Source: an uncultured Chlorobiota bacterium (GTDB lineage Bacteria; Bacteroidota; Ignavibacteria; UBA10030; UBA6906). From it: 52,971 nucleotides of DNA. The translations under genes were made by a program, and so were the position numbers. The stretch is from assembly GCA_900696645.1 (NCBI GenBank), contig CAADGV010000038.1, positions 1-52,971 of the forward strand, written 5' to 3'. Under the pieces are notes generated by a model. That model was not told the origin of the DNA, ran no database searches, and saw only the letters and a program-made list of their open reading frames with translations. Positions 25,193 through 35,500 of the stretch are shown piece by piece. Position 1 is the stretch's first letter. Each line of letters begins with the position of its first letter.

Positions 25193-26407
25193 ATGAACCT
25201 GTCGACACAATCCGCGTCGGCTGAGGCCACAACCGCCAGTCCTTCCGCCGGCATGATGCCCCGGCTTGATTCGGTGGACTTGTTGCGCGGTGTTGTCATG
25301 GTCATCATGGCTCTCGATCATGCACGGCATTTTTTCACCGCCGTACGGTTCAATCCGGAAAACTTCGACGACACAACGGTGGCGCATTTCTTCACGCGTT
25401 GGCTCACTCACATCTGTGCACCGGTATTTGTGTTCCTTGCGGGCACGGGGGCTTTTCTCTACCGCACGCGGGGTCATTCACAACGCGAGCTTGCCTGGTT
25501 TCTCTTTTCACGCGGCGTCTGGCTTATCATCCTTGAACTGACAGTGATGCGCATGGGGTGGCAATTCAGTTTCGACTATTCCTACGCCGTCGCACAAGTT
25601 CTCTGGGCAATCGGGTGGTCCATGATTATTCTCTCGGGGCTTGTCTTTCTCCCGATTTCCATCTCAACCATCTTCGGCATCCTGATGATCGTCGGGCACA
25701 ATGCGCTTGACGGAATGAAACCAAGAATGCTCGGTGACTTCGACTGGCTGTGGAGGATTCTGCACACCGGAGGCCGAATTCAGATTTCCGAAAACTACAC
25801 GCTAAGCATCATGTACCCGCTGATCCCGTGGATTGGAGTAATGGCGGCGGGATACGGCTTCGGCGTTCTTCTGATGACGGAGCAACAGCAACGAAGAAGG
25901 ATTCTCTGGTGGTTGGGGGGAAGTGTAACCGCAGCATTTGTGTTGCATCGATGGTTGAACATCTACGGCGATCCGCAACCCTGGCTGCTTCGCGAGAGTG
26001 TGGTCTGGACGGTTGTTGATTTTCTCAATTGTGACAAGTATCCCCCTTCTTTGTTGTTTCTCTTAATGACTCTTGGACCTGCACTCGCGTCCCTTGCGTT
26101 GTTTGAACGTGCTCGCGGAGGCTTGGCTCGATTTTTTATCATTTTCGGGCGAGTGCCTCTGTTCTTTTACGTCGTGCATATTTTTCTTCTTCATGCACTG
26201 GCGGTGATTGCTGCTTACCTAACCCTCGGTGGACCGGGAAGCCTTGTCGGTAGCCAAACGCCTCTCACGTTGCCGGATGGATATGGCTTTGGCCTTCCGG
26301 GTGTGTACGTTGTCTGGATTGCAGTCTGTCTGTCACTCTACCCTGTCTGCCGTTGGTACAACGCAGTGAAGCGAAAAAGCCGTAACAAGTTGTTAAGTTA
26401 TTTGTAG
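25193..26407 (+). CDS. DUF1624/heparan-alpha-glucosaminide N-acetyltransferase-like membrane protein
   Basis: 404 residues with about 10 helices. The family opening LDSVDLLRGVVMVIMALDHARHFF holds the D...R and DH signature of the DUF1624/YeiB/acyltransferase-3-like group; THICAPVFVFLAGTGAFLY is the next block, then FGRVPLFFYVVHIFLLH near the C-terminus. Relatives transfer acetyl groups across the membrane to glycans. Here the acceptor is unknown. It sits between a small secreted protein and the poly-gamma-glutamate genes on the same strand, with 244 bases before pgsB, so it could modify an envelope polymer, but this is inferred only from position. Confidence 0.85.
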   Translation: MNLSTQSASAEATTASPSAGMMPRLDSVDLLRGVVMVIMALDHARHFFTAVRFNPENFDDTTVAHFFTRWLTHICAPVFVFLAGTGAFLYRTRGHSQRELAWFLFSRGVWLIILELTVMRMGWQFSFDYSYAVAQVLWAIGWSMIILSGLVFLPISISTIFGILMIVGHNALDGMKPRMLGDFDWLWRILHTGGRIQISENYTLSIMYPLIPWIGVMAAGYGFGVLLMTEQQQRRRILWWLGGSVTAAFVLHRWLNIYGDPQPWLLRESVVWTVVDFLNCDKYPPSLLFLLMTLGPALASLALFERARGGLARFFIIFGRVPLFFYVVHIFLLHALAVIAAYLTLGGPGSLVGSQTPLTLPDGYGFGLPGVYVVWIAVCLSLYPVCRWYNAVKRKSRNKLLSYL

Positions 26408-26452
26408 CTGTTTGATTCTTTCACTTTTGCCTCTTACCTTGTTAGGTAGAAG

Positions 26453-26512
26453 CTGTTCACTGACATCATGAAAATCTTGCACGGAGGCCTGCAGGCGGGT
26501 GTCGCTGAACAG
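26453..26512. repeat. Long imperfect hairpin upstream of pgsB
   Basis: CTGTTCACTGACA pairs with TGTCGCTGAACAG (11 of 13), enclosing GGCCTGCAGGC; TTTT follows on the plus strand. It could end transcription from the DUF1624 gene or form a leader structure for the pgs genes 140 bases downstream. Confidence 0.4.
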
Positions 26513-26651
26513 TTTTGCTATTCACCCTCCCCCAACCCGCACTACCTGACTGTTCCTCTTAAATCACCGAGCCACGCTGCAAGAACGATGTGTTTAGCAA
26601 AAAGCACCACTATGCCGAATTCGGGGTAAGCGAACGTCGCTGAAATCACGT

Positions 26652-27836
26652 ATGCACAGCGCATATATTCTTCTTCCCATCCTCGCGATCATTTTCTGCT
26701 ATTGGCTTGTCGAATACAGCCAACATCAGAAACGTGTTCACGACATTTCCATCAGAATACATGTCAATGGAACGCGCGGGAAGTCAAGCGTCACCCGACT
26801 GATCGGGGCCGGATTGCGTGCGGGTGGAATTCAAACACTTACCAAAGTCACAGGCACATATCCCCGCATTATCCTCGAAGACGGATCAGATGTTCATATT
26901 CATCGTTGGGGAGAGGCAAACATCCGCGAACAGATTTCGATTGTGCGCTTCGCATCTGAACGAAAGGCTCAGGCTCTTGTCATAGAATGTATGGCGTTGG
27001 AGCAGCAGTTCCAGCGAATCACTGAACAGCAGATGATTCACGCAACGATCGGCGTTATCACAAACGTCCGGCTCGACCACATTGATATCATGGGACGAAC
27101 ATTGCCGGAAATTGCCTCCGTGCTTGCGGAAACAATCCCGGAGGAGGGGGAATTCTTCACGGGGGAAACAAATATCCCCAAAGAACTTGAGAAGTACGCC
27201 AACAAGAAGAACGCGGCGATGCATCTCACGAATGAACAATCCGTCACTCCCGATGAGATGAGGGGATTTTCCTACATCGAACACCGTGAGAATGTTGCTC
27301 TTGCTCTCGCCGTTTGTCAACACTTGGGCGTGGCGCGTGATGTTGCGCTGAAAGGCATGTACTCGGCAATTCCGGATGCCGGCGTATTGCGGCGGTTTCG
27401 CGTCGACGCGTTCGGTAAACGTCTCACCTTTTACAACGCGTTCGCCGCAAACGATCCCGATTCCACTCTGCTTGTTTGGAAGAGATTGAAGGAGGAAGAC
27501 GGGATTGACGGAACCCGCATCGTTCTCCTCAACACACGTCAGGACAGAATGGATCGTGCACGCCAACTCGCTGAGCTCGCCGGAAGAAAACTCATGCCCG
27601 AAATGGAGTATCTGATGCTGATCGGGAACAACACAGATGTTGTGAAGCACATGGCAATGGGATACGGCGTTCCACCTGAGAGAATTCTGAGCGTCGGCTG
27701 GGTGCCACCTGAAACTGTTTTTGAAAGGGCGTTAGCAGCGACGCAGCGGGCGTCCACCATAGTTGCTATCGGCAATATGGGGGGAATGGGAGGCAGAGTG
27801 GCGGAGTACTTTGAACACAGGAGCTTTGCATCATGA
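26652..27836 (+). CDS. pgsB: Poly-gamma-glutamate synthase subunit PgsB/CapB
   Basis: ATP-dependent amide ligase of the Mur-ligase superfamily that polymerises glutamate through the gamma-carboxyl in Bacillus and Francisella capsule systems. 394 residues: an N-terminal membrane helix (ILLPILAIIFCYWLVE), then the P-loop HVNGTRGKSSVTRLIG at residues 38-52, and the metal/acyl-phosphate block VIECMALEQQFQ and GVITNVRLDHIDIMG. AFAANDPDSTLLVW and LLNTRQDRMDR are in the C-terminal domain. Its stop overlaps the pgsC start by four bases (ATGA), as in known pgsBC pairs. Whether the monomer is L-Glu, D-Glu or something else cannot be read here. Confidence 0.95.
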   Translation: MHSAYILLPILAIIFCYWLVEYSQHQKRVHDISIRIHVNGTRGKSSVTRLIGAGLRAGGIQTLTKVTGTYPRIILEDGSDVHIHRWGEANIREQISIVRFASERKAQALVIECMALEQQFQRITEQQMIHATIGVITNVRLDHIDIMGRTLPEIASVLAETIPEEGEFFTGETNIPKELEKYANKKNAAMHLTNEQSVTPDEMRGFSYIEHRENVALALAVCQHLGVARDVALKGMYSAIPDAGVLRRFRVDAFGKRLTFYNAFAANDPDSTLLVWKRLKEEDGIDGTRIVLLNTRQDRMDRARQLAELAGRKLMPEMEYLMLIGNNTDVVKHMAMGYGVPPERILSVGWVPPETVFERALAATQRASTIVAIGNMGGMGGRVAEYFEHRSFAS

Positions 27837-28288
27837 TTGAGTTGGCGATCACCCTCGGACTGATACTGAGCCTTCTGTCGTACGAGATCTTCGGGTTGGC
27901 GGCGGGGGGCATTGTTGTTCCGGGATACATCGGGCTACATCTTTCGCAAGTTGATCGAATGACGGGCGTACTGCTGGTAAGTCTCGTCACATACTTAATC
28001 GTGAAGGTGATGAGTTATTACACGTTTCTCTACGGACGGAGACAGATGGTGGTAAGCCTATTGATCGGGGCATTGCTGGCAAACTTCTCCCGGCAATTTT
28101 TGACGTTCAACGTCGGGGCGGCTACGGCAGAGCTGACTGCTATTGGTTGGGTTGTGCCGGGACTTATCGCACATTGGTTCGGGAAGCAAGGGATCTTCAA
28201 GACTCTCTGCGCATTGTTGGTCACATCGGTGATCGTCCGCCTTGCGGTAATCGTTCTGTTCGATGGCCAACTTTTTCCGGGAGGGTGA
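27833..28288 (+). CDS. pgsC: Poly-gamma-glutamate synthesis membrane subunit PgsC/CapC
   Basis: 151-residue integral membrane protein with about four to five helices that forms the membrane part of the polymerase with PgsB. Family blocks: LSYEIFGLAAGGIVVPGYIGL near the N-terminus, SYYTFLYGRRQMVVSLLIGALL in the middle and TAIGWVVPGLIAHWFGKQG after it. The last is typical of CapC, where a Gly-Pro-x-hydrophobic turn precedes the final helices. Overlap of four bases with pgsB and nine bases before pgsW show one transcript. Confidence 0.95.
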   Translation: MIELAITLGLILSLLSYEIFGLAAGGIVVPGYIGLHLSQVDRMTGVLLVSLVTYLIVKVMSYYTFLYGRRQMVVSLLIGALLANFSRQFLTFNVGAATAELTAIGWVVPGLIAHWFGKQGIFKTLCALLVTSVIVRLAVIVLFDGQLFPGG

Positions 28289-28297
28289 GAAAGATCG

Positions 28298-29431
28298 ATG
28301 GCAACCATCAATACATATTCCAATCCGGTTCTTGCTGTATTTGCCGTTGCGGCAGCGCTGTCGTTTCTGGCTGTTGAGAATTCCAAGATCGACGTACGGC
28401 AGAAATGGTATAATGAAAAACTCGAGGCCGCACGGCGCACAAAAGCAGCGCAAGAGTGCATCAAGGATTTCCGGCTTGAACGCGGCGTATTCATCGACGC
28501 CGTGAACGATCCGAACGAAACAGCACTCATCGGGCAGGATATCACACCTATCACCACCGACCGTGGCGATATCAACGCGAAGATCGCCTCCACAAATCCC
28601 AATTTTGCCGCGGTGATTGTGGAACTTCTCAAACAGGCCGGCGTGAAGGAGAAGGACAATGTTGCCGTTGCCGTAACCGGTTCGTTTCCGGCAATCAACA
28701 TTGCCGTGTTTTCTGCGCTCGAAGTTCTCAAACTTTCGCCCATCGTCATCACGTCGGTGGGTGCCTCAAACTGGGGGGCAAATGATCCGCAATTCACATG
28801 GCTGGACATGGAACGCTTGCTTCAGCAGAAGAAGATCTTCCGCACTCGCTCGATTGCAGCCTCCATAGGTGGAGGAGGAGATATCGGAAGAGGTTTGAGC
28901 CCCGAAGGACGCGAGTTGATTCTTCAATCGATCAAGCGGAATGATGTTCACCTTATTCAGCGGGATCATATCGAACAGAGCATTGAACAGCGACTTGAAG
29001 TGTACGACAAGCGCAGTAAAGGGCGTCCTATCAAGGCGTTTATCAATGTCGGCGGAGGCATTGCCAGTCTTGGCACCGTTGTGAACGGAGAACTCATCCC
29101 CAGCGGACTGACAATGGAACTTCCTGTGAAGAACTATCCCGGTCGCGGAGTGATTATCGAGATGGCGAAACGCGGCATTCCCATCATTCATCTCTATAAC
29201 ATACGTCAAATGTGGAGGGAGTACGATCTGCCGCTTGATCCCGTTCCCATGCCCGAAGTGGGATCGGGAGGAATTTTCGTCCGCCTGAAATACAGCATCG
29301 TTGTCGCGTGGATTACACTTGGCGTCCTCTCCGGCGCAATCCTTCTTGCAGCATACTTCGACAGGCGAAGGCACAGACTTGGAACGGAACCTGCTTCTCT
29401 CTTGAGGACTGAATCAGGGCATGACTTGTAA
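28298..29431 (+). CDS. pgsW: Poly-gamma-glutamate system protein PgsW
   Basis: 377 residues with a helix at each end (VLAVFAVAAALSFLAVE at about 11-27; VVAWITLGVLSGAILLAAYF near 345) and a large domain between. Blocks such as TPITTDRGDINAKIASTNPNF, VAVAVTGSFPAINIAV, ITSVGASNWGANDPQFTWLD, SIGGGGDIGRGL and INVGGGIASLG match the 'poly-gamma-glutamate system protein' family that accompanies PgsB/PgsC in many bacteria lacking classical PgsA-E. Its exact step is not known to me. It starts nine bases after pgsC. The central domain most likely faces the periplasm. Confidence 0.9.
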   Translation: MATINTYSNPVLAVFAVAAALSFLAVENSKIDVRQKWYNEKLEAARRTKAAQECIKDFRLERGVFIDAVNDPNETALIGQDITPITTDRGDINAKIASTNPNFAAVIVELLKQAGVKEKDNVAVAVTGSFPAINIAVFSALEVLKLSPIVITSVGASNWGANDPQFTWLDMERLLQQKKIFRTRSIAASIGGGGDIGRGLSPEGRELILQSIKRNDVHLIQRDHIEQSIEQRLEVYDKRSKGRPIKAFINVGGGIASLGTVVNGELIPSGLTMELPVKNYPGRGVIIEMAKRGIPIIHLYNIRQMWREYDLPLDPVPMPEVGSGGIFVRLKYSIVVAWITLGVLSGAILLAAYFDRRRHRLGTEPASLLRTESGHDL

Positions 29432-29459
29432 TTCAGATGTATCATCAAAGCGACATATC

Positions 29460-30374
29460 ATGAAAGCAACAACAATTTGGGTACTCGTATTTCTTATCAT
29501 CACAGCGTTGTCCGCCGATTCTTCGTTCTCAGCGAAGAAAAAACATGTCGTCCTCAAACCCAAGCAAGCCGGGGGCGAGGTGGTCATTGTACTGGGCGGG
29601 AAGAACCGGACCTACTATCCGCTGAGTGCAGAACACACAAGCAGGCTGGAAATAAAAGGCCCCGGTACTCTCCGCATTCTCACGCGAGCACGTGTTGACG
29701 AAGGATCGTCCGATGATGTTCGATACGGCGTTTTCTATAAGATAGACGGCTCTGCACGGCAGACATTTGAAGTTGAGGACGTCGAGCGAGCGCCTGATGC
29801 AAGCTATAAGGGAGATGCATCGGGCACCCCGGGCGAGACCGAAGAACTCATTCTCAATATCAATAAAGGTAAGCATACCGTCGATCTTACACTTCAACAC
29901 CCCTTACCGAAGGTAGCGGCGCGATATCTCTTTACTCCTCATTCACTCAAGAAGACCAAGTGGGTTGCCATGTCGCCGCTCGCGCCTCTCGAGCCGGTTG
30001 ATCTTCATGAGTCGGAAACAACGCTGCATTGTTTCAGATTCTCAAAGGAGAAACCTCTCCGGTTTGAGATTATCGGACCTACGGAATTGAAAATCCGTAC
30101 CCGTGTCGAGAACAGCTTCGCAATGAAAGGACGCGTTATCTACCGCCTGCAAATTCGTGAGCGGGATCAGGTCGTGCAATCATTTCAGTTGAGCAGCAAG
30201 CGTTCCGAGACGGCAACATACAGGGACAACACCAAGCTCGTTCCCGGGAAACCGCGGGAAATCGTGTTCAAGGTGCCGAAGGGGAAGCACTTCTATGAGA
30301 TTCTCCCCCTCGATCATCATACACTGCTGGGACAAATTCTGTTTCCCCATAAAGATGCAAAGCTGGAACTATGA
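29460..30374 (+). CDS. Secreted protein with two tandem beta-rich repeats
   Basis: 304 residues from the ATG at 29460; the signal MKATTIWVLVFLIITALSA decides this start over an in-frame ATG 13 codons upstream that lies next to the pgsW stop. The mature part is two similar all-beta units: LEIKGPGTLRILTRARV ... VFYKIDGSARQTFEVED ... KGKHTVDLTL, and FEIIGPTELKIRTRVEN ... VIYRLQIRERDQVVQSFQ ... KGKHFYEILPL. Each unit has a GPxxLxIxTR strand, a Y-x-(I/L) strand and a closing KGKH turn, so it arose by duplication. No family name known to me. It overlaps no gene and is one base from the barrel gene, pointing to a joint role, for example as a periplasmic adaptor for polymer export. Confidence 0.8.
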   Translation: MKATTIWVLVFLIITALSADSSFSAKKKHVVLKPKQAGGEVVIVLGGKNRTYYPLSAEHTSRLEIKGPGTLRILTRARVDEGSSDDVRYGVFYKIDGSARQTFEVEDVERAPDASYKGDASGTPGETEELILNINKGKHTVDLTLQHPLPKVAARYLFTPHSLKKTKWVAMSPLAPLEPVDLHESETTLHCFRFSKEKPLRFEIIGPTELKIRTRVENSFAMKGRVIYRLQIRERDQVVQSFQLSSKRSETATYRDNTKLVPGKPREIVFKVPKGKHFYEILPLDHHTLLGQILFPHKDAKLEL

Positions 30375-30375
30375 T

Positions 30376-31458
30376 ATGAACACAATAAGAGTTTCCGTTG
30401 CGATTGCTCTGATCGGACTTGCGATCAGTCCCGCCACCGCAGTGGCGGCAGATTGGCTTTCGGCAGCAAGGTTGGAGATCGTCGCCTCTTCAGTGTATGA
30501 CAACAATATTTTGAGATACTCCGACAAGTACATTTCCCGCTTCAACAACCGCGAGGATGCCGGGCGTTTTCACAACAGTACGCTCGATGATCTGATTCTC
30601 GTAAACTCTTTCAGGCTTGGCATTGCGATGCGGTTGATCGGCTCGCAAACCACGAATGCAACAATCGACTACAGACGAAGAACCTACACACACAATGGTA
30701 TCAAGGATTGGTCTTACGTCGCTGTTGCCTTGAAGCAAGATGTATCCAAGAAGTTCTCCGTACAAGTCGGATACAGCTATATTCCGGAATTTTACGTGCG
30801 GCATTTCCGGGATGATGATTGGACGGCTCTGTACGGCTTCAGAGATCCTATCGTGTATCAGCCGTTCAGTTTCAAAAAGGATGAAGTCGGAGGGTGGGTG
30901 CAGTATGCTCTTTTCACTACAACGCGAGTACGGGCAACGTTTTCCTTTGCCCGCTACTTTTACAACGAGCATTTCACTGAATATGATTGCAACAACACTT
31001 CGGTTGGAATTGTCGTGTCTCACAACGTCACGAAGGACCTCAAGTTCACGGCGGAATTCGAGGTTACGCTGTCACAAGGCGACGGCACGACCGACATGGA
31101 CCCCTCCAACAATCAAAACGTTTACGGCGTCGGCATCGAATATCAACTGCCGAAACTTTTCGGCCGCAAAAACAGCATCGCGGCGGGAGGAGAGTTTTCA
31201 CGCAGTTGCTACACCTCAACACATTTTCTTGAGCTGGACCCGAATCATGCGGGACGCGATGATCGGAGCTACCGCGTTTCCGCCTCGTACAATCTTGAAC
31301 TTCTGAAGAATCTTGGGCTTGTTCTGACATTCGGCTGGCACGACCGTGCTGTCAAAACGGCTGCAACACAAAATGCCGAATACTTATCGGCTGAAAAAGA
31401 TTATCGCCAATATCAATTAGGATTGGACATACGGTACACATTCACCATTGTTCCTTAA
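30376..31458 (+). CDS. Outer-membrane beta-barrel protein of the pgs locus
   Basis: 360 residues from ATG 30376 (signal MNTIRVSVAIALIGLAISPATAVAA); a longer reading frame starting at 30295 overlaps the preceding gene and has no signal. The mature chain is a run of amphipathic strands with aromatic girdles: ARLEIVASSVYDNNIL, TNATIDYRRRTYTHNG, KKFSVQVGYSYIPEFYV, TRVRATFSFARYFYNEHF, and the C-terminal strand YQLGLDIRYTFTIVP. Ten to fourteen strands are likely. Charged loops are long. It shows no known porin family to me. The stop of the upstream gene is one base away, so both are probably made together. A role in moving the anionic polymer across the outer membrane is a reasonable inference only. 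Confidence 0.8.
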   Translation: MNTIRVSVAIALIGLAISPATAVAADWLSAARLEIVASSVYDNNILRYSDKYISRFNNREDAGRFHNSTLDDLILVNSFRLGIAMRLIGSQTTNATIDYRRRTYTHNGIKDWSYVAVALKQDVSKKFSVQVGYSYIPEFYVRHFRDDDWTALYGFRDPIVYQPFSFKKDEVGGWVQYALFTTTRVRATFSFARYFYNEHFTEYDCNNTSVGIVVSHNVTKDLKFTAEFEVTLSQGDGTTDMDPSNNQNVYGVGIEYQLPKLFGRKNSIAAGGEFSRSCYTSTHFLELDPNHAGRDDRSYRVSASYNLELLKNLGLVLTFGWHDRAVKTAATQNAEYLSAEKDYRQYQLGLDIRYTFTIVP

Positions 31459-31487
31459 CGGTTTTGTTGAAAGGAGATCGAAACGAG

Positions 31488-32501
31488 ATGATAAGACACG
31501 CTTTCATATTTCTGAGTGCATGCGCGCTTGCGGGCTGCGCCAAGCCGACCGCGCCCGAGTCGCTGAATCCGGGAACGGGAGGCTACAGCATTGTCGCAAA
31601 GCTGCCTGTTCCGGGCTACGCTCAGGATATTGATGTGAAGGACTCACTCGCCTACATCGCCGAAGGTGAGGGAGGCGTTGCCGTTGTGAATGTCGCACGG
31701 GCGGATGCGCCACACGTTGCTGCTTTGTGCTATATCGGCGTGAGGGGATATTCTTACAAAATCACGCGAAGAGATTCAATTGTGTACCTCGCCACCGGGG
31801 CCTTCGGCATCAACACGGTAAACGTGGGCAACCCCTTCACCCCGACGTTCGTCGCCCACTACGGCGCAGCAAGCAGTACGAATGAAGTGCATGTGTTTGG
31901 CGACTGGCTGCTGGAGGGAAAGGGTGAAGCCGGTATCCGCTTTGCAAATGTCTCCGAGGTTGATCCCGGATATATCGATGCTCGCGGATCAATCATTACT
32001 CCCGGCTACGCCCGGGGAATGGCGACAACCCCGGACAGCTTGCTGGCGGTTTCTTGCGGAGAGATGGGATTCGCGCTGTACGATCTGAAAGATGTGGCCC
32101 GCTTGCAGGGATTTTACACAGCCGACAAGCTGGCTCTTGGCTGGGTGGATTTGCCCGGGTATGCGTCGCATGTGGCTCTCATGGGAAGCCAGCCAATTGC
32201 TTTTGTTGCGTGCGGGACTGCCGGCGTACAAGTCGTCGATTATTCCAACTTGGCAAATCCTAAAGTTATTGCCGGATACTCCACGGGCGGTTACGCAAAA
32301 GAAGTGGCGTACAGCAACGGGCGCCTGTATGTTACGACAGAGTTGAGAGGCCTGCAGATATTCTCCGTTACTGTCCCCTCTTCACCAACCCTGATTGGTA
32401 TTGTTGAGACAAAGTATGCTCTCGGACTCGCTGTTGACCAACGGTACGTATATGTTGCCGATCAGACTGAAGGCCTGATCATCGTCAAGATTCCCGCTTA
32501 A
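31488..32501 (+). CDS. LVIVD-repeat beta-propeller lipoprotein
   Basis: 337 residues. The lipobox is FLSACALAGC, so the mature protein starts at the lipidated Cys; an AAGGAG site at 31470 supports the ATG at 31488 rather than the in-frame ATG eight codons earlier. At least five LVIVD-type repeats follow, each with GYA..(V/I) then (A/V)Y(I/V)A...G(V/I)xVVN/D: GYAQDIDVKDSLAYIAEG, GYSYKITRRDSIVYLATG, YASHVALMGSQPIAFVACG, GYAKEVAYSNGRLYVTTE, ALGLAVDQRYVYVADQ. These fold as a beta-propeller, usually a binding surface. In this group it is probably on the outer membrane. It sits between the barrel and the C25 peptidase genes. Confidence 0.88.
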   Translation: MIRHAFIFLSACALAGCAKPTAPESLNPGTGGYSIVAKLPVPGYAQDIDVKDSLAYIAEGEGGVAVVNVARADAPHVAALCYIGVRGYSYKITRRDSIVYLATGAFGINTVNVGNPFTPTFVAHYGAASSTNEVHVFGDWLLEGKGEAGIRFANVSEVDPGYIDARGSIITPGYARGMATTPDSLLAVSCGEMGFALYDLKDVARLQGFYTADKLALGWVDLPGYASHVALMGSQPIAFVACGTAGVQVVDYSNLANPKVIAGYSTGGYAKEVAYSNGRLYVTTELRGLQIFSVTVPSSPTLIGIVETKYALGLAVDQRYVYVADQTEGLIIVKIPA

Positions 32502-32565
32502 TGAAGATACGGCCATTAGTAAATGTAGTGAGAGAACCAAGTACAATAAAAGGAATGGGTGATAC

Positions 32566-35500
32566 ATGGAACGAATTTCTTGCACGTTAACGTTGCTGAT
32601 TGCATTGCTTACGTCGGCCGGAAGTGCTGAATGGGTATCGCTGAAGAATGGAAGCGCGCTGCCTGCAGCTCCGAAAGTGACGGTTCTTCAGGATGATGGC
32701 TCAACTACTGTTCTGAAGGTGGACGTGCACGGATTTGAAGTCACCACCATCTCGAGCGGCGGCAAACTCTACCAATCCATCGATCTCTTGAACGATATCA
32801 TCACCGACCAAGCCGGACATCCGGCGGTACCGTACATTGCCGAGATGATTATTATCCCTGACAGAGGCGATGCAACTGTGCAGGTGATAGAGACAGGGGC
32901 GATCGAAAAATACAACGGCTTTACTCTTCCGCCGGCCAAGCCGTCATGGGAGGAAGGATCTCCTGAACCATCTTTTGTTGAGAATGATGCAGCTTACCGT
33001 TCTGCAAGTCTCTATCCGGGAATAATGGTGACAGTTGGCGACCCTGTTGTGTTCCGGGATTTTCGCATTGCAAGGATTGCCATCTATCCTGTACAATTCA
33101 ATGCGGCAACCAAAGAACTTCAAGTCACGACCTCGATCACCATACGGGTGAACTATGGAGGCGGAACCGGCACCAATGCCAGAACCAGCCCGCGTCGTGC
33201 AATACCGCCATCCTTTGGTGCTGTGTACAGAAGTTCGTTGATCAATTATGAGAGTGTTTTGAACAGAAACTTTGGCGGCCTTGAAACAGGACGCGAGGTT
33301 TTGTTGTGCATTGTGCCCGACACATTTGCAACAGCATTTCAACCCTACGTGCAGTGGAAACACAAGACCGGAACATTCGTACGGTTCACCAAGTTCAGCG
33401 AAATCGGGGCCACCAGCTCTAATCCCGACATCATTAGAAATTATATCATGCAATGCTACAATAACTGGACGTATCCACCGACCTATGTTCTGCTCGGTGG
33501 AGACTATGGTTACGTGCCCATCAAGGCTGCCACCGGGCAATCGTTCGCCAACGAAGACTACTTTGTAGAAATAGAAGGTAACGATGTATTTCCTGAGGCG
33601 TACATTGGTCGCTTCACGCATAGCACCGTCAGCGGGTTACAGACTATCATCAACAAAGTCATCAAATATGAGCGTACTCCGTATCGTACCAACACGGATT
33701 GGTTCACGCACGCCGTGGTTTGCGCGAACAATGCGTACCCGACGCAGCCTGAAACGAAGCGATGGGTGTCGAATATCATGAGAGAAAGCGGCGGGTTCAC
33801 GATTGATACGTTGTTGAATCTCTATCAAGGCCCGTGCGTCTATAACGTTTCGAACGTTATTACAGCAATAAACAACGGCCGCAGCTTTCTGAATTATCGT
33901 GGCGAAGGAACCAGCAGCGGATGGACTCTGGCAAACTGCTATCCGTTTAGTACAACAAACGTGTCGTCTGTCAACAACGGCGAGATGCTCACCTTCGTAA
34001 CGAGCATCGGATGCGGTGTTGCAAATTTTGCCGTCAGCGGCGGAAATTGTTTTGGTGAACAATGGCTTGAACTCGGGACTTCTACCACTCCACGTGGGGC
34101 TTGTGCATTCGTCGGCCCGACGTGGGGAAATACACATACGAAGTACAACAATGCAATAGACAAAGGCATCTATGTTGCACTCTTTCAGGAAGGGCTGCAC
34201 ACGCCGGCCCAATCGCTGCTGCGCGGCAAGATTCGCATGTACAATTTATATACGCCCGCCGACCCGTATGTACCCCTGCATTTCAGGGCCTATACTGTTC
34301 TCGGAGATCCAAGCACATATGTATGGAAGAATGTGCCGGCAAAAGTGAACATCACGCATACGAATCAAATTTCCATAGGGTACGACCAAATTCAAGTTAC
34401 AGTTCTTGATTCGCTGACGTCGGCTCCCGTTGCGGGGGCTGAGATATGCGTCGCAAGTGACAGTGTGTACGCAACGGGCATTACCGACGCCTCCGGAACT
34501 GCAACAATTGAGTTGGTTTCATCAAGGATTGATACACTTTCGATTGTTGTACGAGGCCAGCGGGTTGTGCCGGTGGAGGGCAGCATCGCTATTGTCGCCA
34601 GCGAAGAACATGTCGCCCCGCTGGGTGAGCCCACACTGATAGAGGTTGAGGGAAATCTCGACGGCAAACTCAACCCGAATGAACGATTCGAGATTTTCTA
34701 CCGGCTCAAAAATTGGGGCACGCAGCCCTCCGCCCACGTTCAGGCAACACTCTCCGTTCCCGACACAACACACACAGTAGTAGTGAACCCGGGGCCGGTG
34801 GTGTACGGAACCATCGTGCCAAACGATTCAGTCTCAGGGAGCGGATCGCCGCTTCAGTTCTACTTGAAACCTACAACGCCTGTCGGGTCGAGAATCTCAC
34901 TACGGCTGAATGTCAGCAGTTCGTTACACTCATGGAGCTACCTGACCTACAAGGATGTTGTTGGATGCAATCTCGAGTATGCATCGACTGTTGTTGATGA
35001 TCAAGGCTCCTCGCGTCAGAACGGTCGCCTTGATCCCGGTGAAACAGCACGCCTTTATCTGAAAATTAAGAATACAGGAGAAGACATTGCTCCCGATGTT
35101 GCGGGCATCCTTCGAACGGACGATCCGTACATCACCGTTCTCGATTCAACAGGCAGTTTCGGCCCGCTGGCTATCGGCGACAGCGCAACCAGTTCAGCCG
35201 ACTACTTCGTCGTCAGAGTTGCAGAGTCATGCCCGTTGGAATCGTCCCACACCTTTTCACTGCTTCTGAGCACGCAGAACGGCAACTACCCGTATTCAGT
35301 TCTACGCACGTTTTCACTAAATGTCGGGCTTCCCGTGGGCGCAGACCCCACCGGGCCGGACGCTTACGGATATTACGCGTACTCCAACGACGATTCGCTT
35401 TACGAGCAGTCACCGAAGTTCGAATGGGTGGAAATCAGGGGCGTCGGAACACGCGTGCCGTACGCTTCTCCGGGAGATTTTACTGTGACGGTGACGCTGC

